A stretch of 64,000 bases of DNA from Capitulum mitella. Its lineage: Eukaryota > Arthropoda > Thecostraca > Pollicipedomorpha > Pollicipedidae. Both the position numbers and the translations under genes were made by a program. The notes under the pieces were generated by a model that saw only the letters and a list, made by a program, of their open reading frames with translations, had not been told where the DNA came from and made no database searches. The DNA lies in assembly GCA_030062745.1 (NCBI GenBank), contig CP099841.1, positions 10,540,470 through 10,604,469 on the forward strand, read 5' to 3'. Of this stretch, positions 54,941-64,000 are shown one piece after another (within the stretch, counting starts at the first letter, position 1; the number at the start of each line of letters is the position of its first letter).

Positions 54941-56018
54941 CTGGATACCCTGGTGGCTGACCAGGAAGAAGTCCTGCTCTGTCGGGTGCGCGATCACCGA
55001 GTCGACCACGGTGCCGGCCGGCACGTTGGCCGACTTGCCGCACGCGTCGCGCGGGTTGGCCGGGAAGAGCCGCGTGTGGTGGCGCTTCTGCACCACGATG
55101 AACGTGATTTTCGGCTGGTAGCCGGCTTCCAACTCCGTGCAGGCCGCTCGCACCTGCGCCAGCTCAAAACCCATCACCTGACTGAACTGGCCTTCGCTCA
55201 CGCCGTCGCGGAAGAAGATGATGCGCTGCGGCTTCGTCTTGTTGTTGAACCTGAAGAACTCGATCAGCAGTTCGCGTACGGCTCGCTTAAGGTCCAGGAT
55301 CATCTCCTCGGCGCGCCGGCCACCGCTCGGGAACTGCACGAGCACGCGCTGGCCGTAGCGGGCGTGGTACGAGGCGTCCATGCTGGCGATGACGGCGGCG
55401 ATGCTCGGCTTGTGCGGCTGGTCCGGCGGCGGGTGCGTCACATCGGCGCCGAAGATGATGGTCGGGTCGCGCAGCAACGGCGGCCGTGCCCTCTCGTGCA
55501 GAGCGTTGTTGGCGCCGCCCAGCTTGGCGTTGATCTTCTGGCAGATGTTGGTAGCCGTCTGTCGGTCGCCGCGGAACACAGTCCTGGACAGGACGCACGT
55601 GGTCAGCTGGCCGATCTCAACGTCGCCGGCCGCCTTCACGGCGCTGTACAGCTTGCTCTTGTCCGGCAGGACGACGACCACCAGCTGCGGACTGCTGTAC
55701 CGATTCTTGATCTCGCCCAGGTCCCGCACGGCGTTGACGCGATCCGCAAACCGGCCATCCCGCTGCACGAGGTCCATCGGCTCGGCGATCTTCATGCCCA
55801 CCTGGCGCCCGGCGTCGATCAGCACCCTGATGAAGTTGTTCAGCTTGTCCCTCTGGTAGCTGCCCGCATAGTCGAGCACTACCCAGCCCTCCAGTGCCTT
55901 GGCGTCGAGAAATTGCACGGAGCGCAGGTCCCAGACGCCGTTGCGCGGGCTGGCAGTGGCGTTCCTCTGGTACACCAGCGCCGGCGCCGGTAGGATGCGG
56001 CCCTCCACCTGGGTTGGC
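54941..56018 (-). CDS. Ago2: Argonaute (Ago2-like), MID-PIWI exon
   Basis: This 1078-nt exon carries the end of L2, the MID domain and most of PIWI. It opens PTQVEGRILPAPALVYQ and has the MID guide-5'-phosphate region LVVVVLPDKSKLYSAVKAAG...KINAKLGG. It then has PIWI with IIFGADVTHPP (first catalytic Asp, codon 55442-55444), the glutamate-finger region AEEMILDLKRAVRELL, FFRDGVSEGQF (second Asp) and ITFIVVQKRHHTRLF. It ends at VSHQGIQ with donor TATCCAG|GTGGGT, and joins the last exon as GIQGTSRP. In the MID pocket the usual Gln of xTQC is Thr here (LTTCVL); Tyr and Lys of LYSAVK are kept. The acceptor used is CCCTCAG at 56019-56020, which is the only one that keeps frame with exon 56823-56953. 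Confidence 0.95.
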
Positions 56019-56822
56019 CTGAGGGCGGTGCCGGGTCAGGACGCGCCACCCCGCCGCCTCCGCGCCAGTATGCAACAGCATCGCGGTCCGTTCAGATCGC
56101 GGCACGTCCGGCAACAGTCAGCTCTCTAACGAGTGGGTCGCAGCACGCAAACAGTCGAGCGGCTTTGGATATGATTAAAGAAAACGGGCGAGCAAGCGAC
56201 CGGGAAAAGAACCATCGTAATTTCATCCATCTTTGCCTGGGCAGGACAACGAGACAAGGGATGTGCAGGAACACCATCGATTGTCACAAATGACCGCTCT
56301 CCCTAGTTTGCTAAGTTTCCACCGAACTTCACTAAACAGTCGACATACCACAGCTCGAACTACTCCATCACTCCATCGAACCGTCGACACACCACAGCAG
56401 GCTTGGACCACACTCCACCTGGCAGTCGACACACCACGGCTGGGATCACACACCGCCGCAGTTCCAATCACGGCTGGGGCCACACTCCATCAAATAACTG
56501 GCACACCACGGCTGGATCCTTACAAGCTTCCTTTACTCTGAATGAACAAGATTATCGACCACACTTCCAGAGCATGGCAACGCACCACTCACCGCATCGC
56601 TTAAAAACGGTGACTTGTGTACCATACGCTGCAAAATAATCTTAACGCAATGCATTCGCAGCTCGGCAACACGTCATCACGCAAAGAAAGTAATTCCACC
56701 GAAAGATGGACCGGTTCCAAAACACGGCGCTGATAATGTGACGGGGGATTCCAGGGTTTCCGCGCTGGACAGGCCGCCGTCTGCGCGCGCGTCGGCAGAC
56801 AGGGTTCAGGCGGCCAGCTCAC
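56019..56822 (-). other. Argonaute intron with short tandem CGACACACCAC repeats
   Basis: The donor is GACCG|GTGAGC and the acceptor CCCTCAG. Between 56336 and 56515 about four irregular units of 40-45 bp contain GTCGACACACCACGGCTGG-like sequence. No exon is seen in the intron. Confidence 0.6.
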
Positions 56823-56953
56823 CGGTCCGCCACCTGCAGTCCGAACTCGCGGTTGTGCGGGTCCCGGTTGTATTCTGCCTGGCGCACAAAGCCGGCGATG
56901 CGATCCAGCCGTACGTTGGCCGGTCTGGCCGTGCTCCTGATCATGCTGGATAC
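56823..56953 (-). CDS. Ago2: Argonaute (Ago2-like), L2 linker exon
   Basis: The exon encodes VSSMIRSTARPANVRLDRI and VRQAEYNRDPHNREFGLQV, then ADR with the last codon split. It matches the Argonaute L2 segment (..TSTMIKATAR.A..R...I...V......DP...EFG..V). Acceptor GACGCAG in phase 0; donor GACCG|GTGAGC in phase 2. Length 131 nt agrees with those phases. Confidence 0.92.
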
Positions 56954-57638
56954 CTGCGTCAGAGGCAGGCGGTGACGTGGTGAACGCACCGCCCAGCCAC
57001 TGTGGTTGTCTTTTCGCGTCGCAGCCTGTCTCGCCGGTTATCGTGGACGGCGAAAAGCCGCAATGAACCGGAGTCAAACGGAGAACCTCCTGGTCGCCAG
57101 GACAGCGCGGTAACCACTCCATAAGCGCCGCCCCGAGGGCCCCGCTCGACGAGAGGATCATCCAGACGGCGACCGCGTCCGAACACCAGCGAGGATCCGC
57201 AAGAGAGCCCTGCGCTGCCGGCCCGAGGTACGGATGTCGTACGACCGTCCGAGCCTCCCTGAACCCCGCCCAACGATCAGCCACAGCTGGTCCTCCGAAG
57301 CTGAAGAGCAAATGGCTAACGACAAGCTCGGTCTCCAGGCTACGCATATTCGACAGACATGCGTCCCATCCTTTTTTCAATCCGCTGTCTCGTTGAACGG
57401 TAGAATGAGTACCAGAATTACACACGATTAACATAAAAATATGAATACAGATGCGTACTTTCTGGGACGTCTCAAGCCTTCACATCAGTCGGTATCGTGA
57501 GCCATCAGCATTCGAGCGAAATCCCGACTATTTCCGTGCCCAGTAAAGCAAGCTGAGCCGCAACTTGCCTAGCTCTGCACGCCCGAGCCCGAACCAGTCG
57601 GTCAACCGAAGCACCAACCTACGAGGCTGCGCTCGTAC

Positions 57639-57803
57639 CTGCTCCGGGCCCAGCTTGTGGTTGTTGACCTGGCCCTTGATGACCTTGCACAGCTCGGCGG
57701 GGATGTACATGTGCCTGTCTCGGGAGCCCACCCAGAGGCAGGGCAGGTTCGGATACTGGAGGCGCACGTTCAACTGATCGGCGAAGTACCGTTCGACGGT
57801 CGT
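57639..57803 (-). CDS. Ago2: Argonaute (Ago2-like), PAZ domain exon b
   Basis: The exon encodes 55 codons: TTVERYFADQLNVRLQYPNL, PCLWVGSRDRHMYIPAELCK and VIKGQVNNHKLGPEQ. The TV..YF.......L.YP.LPC..VG.....Y.P.E.C...GQ pattern is the C-terminal half of PAZ, which binds the 3' end of the guide RNA. Acceptor CTTTCCGCAG, donor GAGCAG|GTACGAG, both phase 0. Confidence 0.94.
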
Positions 57804-58611
57804 CTGCGGAAAGAGCAGCGGCCTCAGTCGGAGAGAGGCACCTTCCGGAGCCGGCCAGTCGTGGACGTCCTCCCAACGCTTGCGCTTCACTGCAGCTCAC
57901 TGACGCCGAACGTACTAAAACTGGTTTAATTCTATGCCCCACCGAAGAACACTTAAACAGTGCAGCCTTCCAAACAGAAATTAAAAACAAGATGAACTTC
58001 CGGTAATAAAACACGCAGTCAATGCGGGGCGAAATCAAACCAATGATGCTGGTGTCACTTCGTAGACGACGCGGCGCGAAGCGCTACTTTTTTCTCATAC
58101 CTGCAAATGCGCTGTTAAGACCAAACCGTAACGTTGTAAAACTTAAAACCTAGCACGTTGTTTCGACAAGCATTTATAAAACCAACCAAGCCCTTTAATA
58201 TCTAGCGTTCGGTTTCCGAAGGCGAACAGAAATTCCTCACCGCTTTCCATGAAAAACAATTTTCCAAGAACCTTCACGGCGTACGTTCGTGCACAGTGCA
58301 CGAAAATAGCCTGGGTACACTGACACCGGAACTAAAAAATGCAACACGATCCACGAACACGAAAATAAACGAGCCATCCAACTAACCAGACCGCTACCCA
58401 GAGAGTTTACCAGCCAACCAGCCAGCCAACAGGTAAGTGTTTCACACAGTCCTTCAACAACCCCAGGAATCGAGTAACTGTCAACCAAACCACCAGTCAA
58501 GTATACCCATTTTCAAACTGGCCTAAAACATGTAACCGCTCGCGGCATGAGACGCATGAGGAGGCACCAACCGGTACGGGAGCGCCGGCGCCCCATCAGA
58601 GCTGTCATTAC

Positions 58612-58755
58612 CCTTCGGCCATCATCCAGGGTGAAGCTGGCATTGCGGGCCGACTCTGCAATCAGCCGGTTGACGCGGTAGGAGCGTTTGCCGCCCTGAG
58701 GGCCGCGCTGGTACTCCACCTTCAGATTGCGCAACTGCTTGTCCACCTCCTTGGC
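58612..58755 (-). CDS. Ago2: Argonaute (Ago2-like), PAZ domain exon a
   Basis: The exon encodes 48 codons: AKEVDKQLRNLKVEYQRG, GKRSYRVNRLIAESARNASF and TLDDGRR. It matches the middle of PAZ (..K.LR.LKV......K..Y.V..L......F...DG). The acceptor GTTCCAG and donor CGAAGG|GTAATG are phase 0 and join to TTVERYF in exon b. Confidence 0.9.
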
Positions 58756-59499
58756 CTGGAACACGGCAAGCCGGTGCTGTGTTTGCCACTGCGATCTGGT
58801 GTAAAGCGAGCGGCATGGCCTCAGCGAGGGATGCAAAAAGAGGCACAGACAACGAATACAGGTTTGAAAGCTATTACCTACTCCATCCACAAGGCCAAAT
58901 CAGACCATCTGAAACGTCTTCTTGACACCAATCAGCGGAACTGAAAGACGTCTTTCAAATCAAATGTCAACCATGCAGGTTTGAGTCAGTCGGTTTTGCA
59001 GTCCGCGACAAGAAACCTTACTGCCCGAAGTCATGAACACCACAGGCAAGAAAGAATGTTAATAGTGCGCAAAAATATGCGACATCAGCAAGGCTGAAGT
59101 GGACGAAACTTTCTATTCGTGAACAGTCATGGAGTCACTGCACACAAACATGTTGAATTCCAACGCGGAATTCCCTCTGAGTCAGTTCACAGACGTGGGG
59201 TCGTGAGAGGTAACCGCCAGGCCAGGTGAGGCTTCGTCTCCGCAATCAAAGTTTCAGACCTTGGGACATTTTGTTCCCAAAACTTGTGGAACGTATGACA
59301 TCATTTCTTTTGTTCTCGAATAAGCAGAAAGAGCCCTACCCCCAGACACTCTCCCACCCTTCCATTAGAATAATGCTTATTGTGATTTTCATGGTTTCAT
59401 GGTTTAGCACGTATCAAGATTATCAATCTACTGCCTATTCTGGGATATCAAAGTTCTCAATAATTGACCTAGGTAGAAACAAAGGTACACAGGCGAAAG

Positions 59500-59810
59500 T
59501 CCTGTCGGTGGATCAGTTGGCAGAGCGTCTGTCACCGCTCCCCACCCTGGCAAGGTGGATTTGAGTCATCTCAGTGCTTGCTGTTTCTCGTGTACGTCAC
59601 TTGGCACCTGACGAAGAGGGAGGCACTGGCCAACGCGCGACTGCGTCGTTCATATCGGCAGGTTAAATATTTGCCGCCAAATTATGTTATTAGCCCGCCA
59701 AATATGTTATTAATCGGGGCACTGATCCGACCCGTGAAACAAGCGCTACTTAGCATGCATTCTGATCCCAAAGCACCCTGGCAAATCATTTGGGCCAAAT
59801 AAAAAAGAAA
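59500..59810 (+). mobile_element. tRNA-derived SINE (head and body)
   Basis: The head contains an A-box-like TGGATCAGTTGG (59510-59521) and, about 45 bp later, a decayed B box (GGTGGATTTGAGTC, consensus GGTTCGANTCC). These are the internal RNA polymerase III promoter elements of a tRNA. A non-tRNA body follows, with a short tandem TTATGTTATTAGCCCGCCAAA-like duplication near 59670-59715. No cloverleaf with proper stems could be drawn, so it is not a functional tRNA. Confidence 0.5.
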
Positions 59811-60999
59811 GAAGCGCACACTTTTTCAGTTCTGCTTTATGCTCATTTTGTTCTCATCAACCTCATATCATCAAAGCAACGTTCTCACCTTGGTTGCAAA
59901 AGTCGCACATCGCACGTTGCAGACAATGCGCATTACAGATGCATGCTTCAAGATGTCTTAGTTCATTATTTCTGGTAATTTAGATAACATCATTGAAAGA
60001 TCATGACCACCGTGCCTGATACCTTCTGTATCGAGGCCATTCGCATCTACCGCGAAATCTGCGTACGGCATACCTCATAACCGTGCGAAAGGAACTCTGC
60101 AAATTTATACACAGTTGTACAAATACGTAAAACTCAGCTTACGCAAATCAGTGTATTTAATCACACTGAATTCACATGATGGACCAAAACTCGAGAGGTC
60201 TGCGACATCACTTCCTGACGAAGATAAACTTACTTTTTGAGCGAAGTCTTGTAAAATAACGCTCATTTCTACTCGTATTTTTCATTCGAGCGAGGAGATT
60301 AACAAACACCACTTCATGATTAGGTGCCATCAGCAACAAAAACTCCCAAAGCTTCAAATGATTTCGTAGATTCACCAGAAATGTTACAAATTTCTCATAC
60401 TTGGCTGATTTTGATGACATTCTACTAAATCATTAAACTTTTATCTGGAAATCTGGACAATTTTCCGGGTCGCCCAAATGACAATCACGCAACCTAGCTA
60501 TTGCAGGAAAGCATTACGGCCCGCGGTCAGCTGACGGCATTCGTGGCCGAAATCGTATGCCATGGTCTCAAAACAGACAGAGAGTGACCCGGCTTGAAAC
60601 TCTATCTGATATCGAAAATACGGACTCCACGATGTCTTCATACGAAATGGGCACGCCGAAATAAGAAATAAGGGAAAGGAAAATCCTAATGAAATCGGTG
60701 GTTAAAATTACACAAAATCACATGGATCTGGCTGATGGTGCAGGTCAAGGGTTCATATGGAGATTAGACATTACGTCATTAATCACATTTCATAACGTTT
60801 GAATTCGTTCGTCTGTGGCTTATGACCCAAAGGGAGCGGATCCAAAAATCGCCCGACAAGAACATGGACAGTAGGGGATCCGTTTGAGAATCGGGGGATT
60901 TGACTTGCTTTTTCCTTTGGTTCCGTTTGTTCATAGCCTGTCTTCTACTGTTTCATTTCGCACGCTTCAGAGGAGCGTATGACCTCGTTGGGCCCCTCG

Positions 61000-62480
61000 C
61001 CAGGCGCGAATCCAAGTGGGGCGATGGGGGTGATTGCCACCCCCGGGGCCTCAGAATGTGGTTCATGGGAGAGGCTCTTCGGGGCCTTTCCCAGACTCGA
61101 AAAGAGGCCCCGAAGGCGCTCTGTATGAGCTTCACGGTGTTTCTGTGAAAACGTGACGGGTTCTTGATGAGGGCCCCTGAGACAACAGCAGAGCTTCCAC
61201 ACAGCAGATTGCCCCTGAGACCGTCAGAAGGGTCACAAAGCCATTGAGATGGCCAAGATGATGACTGAGTTCCTAGAATGGCATAAAGACCTTTGAATTG
61301 TCATTGGGGCCCCGAATGCATTTCACGGGCCTGTGTGAAAAGCTGACGGTTCCTGATGCAGTCAGTTATCGAAACCTTGTGACGGCAAGATGGCTCCTAA
61401 GATAAATGAAAGGGCCCCTGGAACTCTTCCAAGGGCCCCTGGGACCGAAAAAAGGGCCCCAACACGGCAAAGGGTCCATGACACCGCTGAAAGTGTCAGA
61501 GGCCCCTGAGACGGCAAGAACTTTAGAGAGCGGCTAGCACGGGACAAGGAGTCCATGGCTAGCCAGAGCGGCCCCCTGACAAGGGTTTCCTGTGACCTTC
61601 TCAACTTCGAGAGGGGCCCCAAATGGGCTACATTGGCCTTTTTGAAAATCTAAGGGGTTTTTGATGCAGTCATGGGGTCCCGGGAAAGTCAGATGGGTCA
61701 TGAGACGGCAAGATGGGGACCTCCACGGCAGATGGCCCCTGAAACCACCAAAAAGGTCGGAGGGCCCCTGCGAGGCAAAGACGATAAGAGGTCCTCTGAG
61801 ACGGCATGGGGGCCCTGGACAGCCAGAGGGCCCCAAGTGTGTTAGGCGGGCTCCTGGCACGGAAAAAGGTCCCCTTATACTGCCAGTAGAATCCTTGAAC
61901 GCGTCAACAAAAGCCCATGACACAGCTAGAGGGGCTCTAAGACTGCCAGATATACCCCTTGTAACAGAGGAAGATCCCTGATAGAGCCATGGAGACAACT
62001 AAAGACGTTCAGAGGGTCCATGACACTGCACAGGGACCCTGAAATCGCCCAAACGTCTTTTGTAACTGTCAGAGGGCCCATGAGAAAGCAAAAATGCTCC
62101 TCAGAGACGACAGCCCCTGAGACGACCAGCGAGACTCTGAAACTACTACACCTTGGCCCGTCCAGGCAGCTTCTGAGACGGCCATACGACGTGGAGCATT
62201 GCCAGAGGCGTCTCTGTCACGGCTGGGAGACTTATGGCCATTGCTACTAGCACAGGGGCTCCTTAGACGGCGAAAATTCCCCAGGGACGGCAGGAGGGAA
62301 ACCGTGATGGCTTAAGTGTCCCTGAAACTGCCAGATGGGTCCATGAAACTGTCAGAGAAGGTGCCCCTGAAACCGCCGAAGAAGCGTATGAGACGTCCCG
62401 AGGGTCACGTGAAACTGCGAAAGGAACTTGGGATCACGGGAGGGCCTTGACACGGTACACGGTTCGAGACCGTCAAAAGT
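61000..62480 (+). repeat. Degenerate tandem array of about 30-40 bp GGGCCCCTGAGAC units
   Basis: The phrase GGGCCCCTGAGACGGCAAGA and variants (AGGGTCCATGACACTGC, GTGCCCCTGAAACCGCC, GGGGCTCTAAGACTGCCAG) recur about every 30-40 bp for nearly 1.5 kb, with heavy divergence. The sequence has no coding sense in either strand. Related but shorter arrays lie at 23107-23360 and, more remotely, at 36240-36534 and 40827-41030. Confidence 0.6.
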
Positions 62481-63931
62481 GCCCCTGTAAAAGCAAGAGG
62501 AAATCTAACCTAAGTTAGCAAAAATGTATTTAGAAACTACGAGGGGACAGACGGGCTCCCGGACCAGGTACAGACACATCTCAACCAGTGGAAGGGACGC
62601 AGCCGCCTAAAATTCCGCCGTTGTTGTCATATTTCGTCCACTGTGCTGGAGAACAAAACGAGAAATTGTCTTAAATATGGTGACGCGCTTGAATTTTTCG
62701 GTTACTTTATATGGTAAAAACGCAAAATTACATGAAATATTTCCCTCACCCCAAGCAAATTAATGTTTTTTTCATATATGACGTGCACTAAAATGGGGGG
62801 GGGAGGGCGGCAGGGAAGGTGCCCCGCGCTAGCCATTCGTCCCCCTGGTGAAATCCTTCAGAAAAAGAAGTCCTAAAAACGCAATCAGCCAGATTTTTCA
62901 GACCAATCAAATCTATTTCAGAAACACCCGACCAAGACCAAACCAAGTCTACGAAAAACCGACGAAACGGAGTACTCCGTTTCAATTTGGCATACCTACC
63001 AATGACCAATTTTTAATTCGATAACACGTTTCATACACGAGAGATTCTCTCCGAAAGCGACGCTGGCAACTCGTGATAATCTAGTGGCCTCTCTTCAGTG
63101 GCAATGGAAATGTCCCGGTTAGGATCTACGGCAACAGTTATTAATTGTGCACTTACCTTCAAAAAAAAAACATGTGAATCAATTACGTGCGAGCTTTAAA
63201 TAAACGTCAGCAACATGTTACAACAGGTCAATTAGCTCAAAACCAAACTGTTAAGAGCTGAACTACCATTCCGTCTAACTGTTTGCAAAAATGGTTGTGG
63301 GAAGTCAGCTTTTGGTCAGAAAATATTTACCTGAGACAGTTGGCCTGGCAAGTTCTGTTCCAACTCGCAGAACAAAAATCAAACCGAGCAGCCAGTCTGG
63401 CCTTTAACTGCAAGCTCTTGGCACTGAATCATGCCGCATTCACAAGAACGCTATTCTTTGAGAATTTACTTTTCCATCCACAATGACTTCGTCTGCACGT
63501 TTTTCTGTCCATTTAAAAGTTTCCTCTAGTGCTTCTGAATCAGTCAGTAACGCCAACGAACAGCATCACGCGTGCGCGCGATGTTTAAGCTTGCCGTTGC
63601 TCGGGTTCAAAATCGTGAAATGGATTCTATTTCCTTTACTACGAACTGCAGCACAGGAAAACACATGTGCCGTATAATATGTTACTAATACCTGCATATA
63701 TCATGTTACTAATATTTGCAATACATTAAGCGTAGAACTCTAAAAAGAAATAAATTACATTGAATGTGATTTACGAAGTGCAGAAAACAACTATCTTCTG
63801 GAATTTGCTAGCAAATTTAGACTGGATTGGATGTGGACTTGAGTGAGTAAAATCCACATCGAAGTAAACCACAACCCCTTCCCTTCTCCCCACAAAGCGG
63901 CCCTGACGCCCGTTTCACACGCGCATCTCAC

Positions 63932-64000
63932 CTGCCACTGCTGGAGACCACGGTCCGGGTTGAAGCTCCGCCCCAAGATTTCGGCCATCTTGTCGAGTAC
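63932..64000 (-). CDS. Ago2: Argonaute (Ago2-like), probable L1 exon (partial, continues beyond window)
   Basis: Twenty-three codons read VLDKMAEILGRSFNPDRGLQ and QWQ before a good donor, TGGCAG|GTGAGATG. [IV]GRSF.....GLQ.W is compatible with the Argonaute L1 segment (VGRSFF......LG.G.E.W.G), which lies just before the PAZ domain. Strand, order and phase 0 agree with the downstream exons. The match is short, so the assignment is less certain than for the other exons. Confidence 0.55.

Larger units (their letters stand above)
58756..63931 (-). other. Argonaute intron region (about 5.2 kb) containing SINE and degenerate array
   Basis: It lies between the probable L1 exon (63932-64000) and PAZ exon a. 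It holds a tRNA-derived SINE (59500-59810) and a degenerate tandem array (61000-62480). At least one further exon (start of PAZ) should be here, but none could be recognised on the minus strand. 59820-60990 and 62490-63920 look non-coding. Confidence 0.5.
54349..64000 (-). other. Ago2: Argonaute (Ago2-like) gene span, 5' part beyond the window
   Basis: Minus-strand gene with supported exons 58612-58755, 57639-57803, 56823-56953, 54941-56018 and 54349-54633. All join in phase, from the PAZ domain to the stop. A probable upstream exon is cut by the window edge (63932-64000). Argonautes load small RNAs; Ago2-class proteins use siRNAs to slice viral and transposon RNA in the cytoplasm. Ago2 rather than Ago1 is suggested by DFFLVSHQGIQGTSRP and [15 protein letters not shown], where Ago1 proteins have DFYLCSHAGIQ and YQLCHTYVRCTRS. 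The catalytic tetrad is complete. I could not find the exon that should join 63932 to 58755 (end of L1 and start of PAZ), so it is either missed or lost. Confidence 0.85.

Noticed and set aside
54953..55993. 346-codon open frame on the plus strand
   Set aside because: It is the antisense of the GC-rich Argonaute MID-PIWI exon. The minus strand carries all the conserved motifs, and the plus frame is a composition effect.
1..64000. CRISPR arrays, bacterial operons, integrated viral genomes
   Set aside because: No regularly spaced identical repeats with unique spacers, no ribosome-binding-site-led gene strings, and no retroviral or other viral gene set was recognised. All reverse transcriptases seen are LINE or Penelope type.

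Overview
This is a window from an animal nuclear genome, most likely an arthropod and possibly a crustacean. Protein-coding information is sparse and split into short GT-AG exons inside a sea of transposon remnants. There is an interstitial array of the arthropod telomere motif TTAGG (13833-13918), and the Argonaute gene is of the arthropod siRNA (Ago2-like) type. No bacterial gene organisation, rRNA, CRISPR array or convincing functional tRNA is visible.

Three host genes can be assembled by hand, all on the minus strand. (1) From the right edge: an Argonaute (Ago2-like) with five well-supported exons (54349-58755: PAZ, L2, MID-PIWI, C-terminus) plus a probable upstream exon cut by the window end (63932-64000). 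The slicer residues D-E-D-H are all present. (2) 33359-49732: a complete 2-oxoglutarate/Fe(II) oxygenase of the isopenicillin-N-synthase-like type. Six coding exons join in perfect phase to 334 codons, and one 13.3 kb intron is packed with transposons. (3) At the left edge: the first two coding exons (6178-6320 and 935-1157) of an SLC22-type organic cation transporter. Its exon 2 ends at a probable GC-AG splice donor, and the rest of the gene lies beyond position 1. A possible last exon of an unknown minus-strand gene sits at 15853-16063.

Most of the remaining sequence is mobile. Two families of non-autonomous elements flanked by TTAA (piggyBac-like target sites) account for most dispersed repeats. 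Family A is about 1.1-1.4 kb, with at least eight full, nested or fragmentary copies between 13 and 48 kb. Family B is about 1.2 kb, with copies at 4151, 7601 and 25525. Both are rich in AGGTCA half-sites, and family A carries a perfect AGGTCA-A-AGGTCA direct repeat in three copies. A 4.28 kb hAT-like DNA transposon (36543-40818) has 15-bp perfect terminal inverted repeats and an 8-bp target duplication (TCGCAAGG). It contains the decayed gene of a transposase-like protein. Non-LTR retrotransposon pieces lie at 10.1-13.0, 15.4, 21.1-23.1, 50.3 and 52.5 kb. A rearranged Penelope-like element with a hammerhead-like motif lies at 45.0-46.6 kb, and a tRNA-derived SINE at 59.5 kb. Several tandem arrays are present, one of which reiterates the 5' splice site of the oxygenase's first coding exon.

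The three genes do not form a pathway. Small-RNA silencing (Argonaute), an oxidative enzyme and a solute carrier are simply neighbours transcribed in the same direction. All exon structures were deduced by eye from reading frame, splice consensus and family motifs. No database search or expression data was available.
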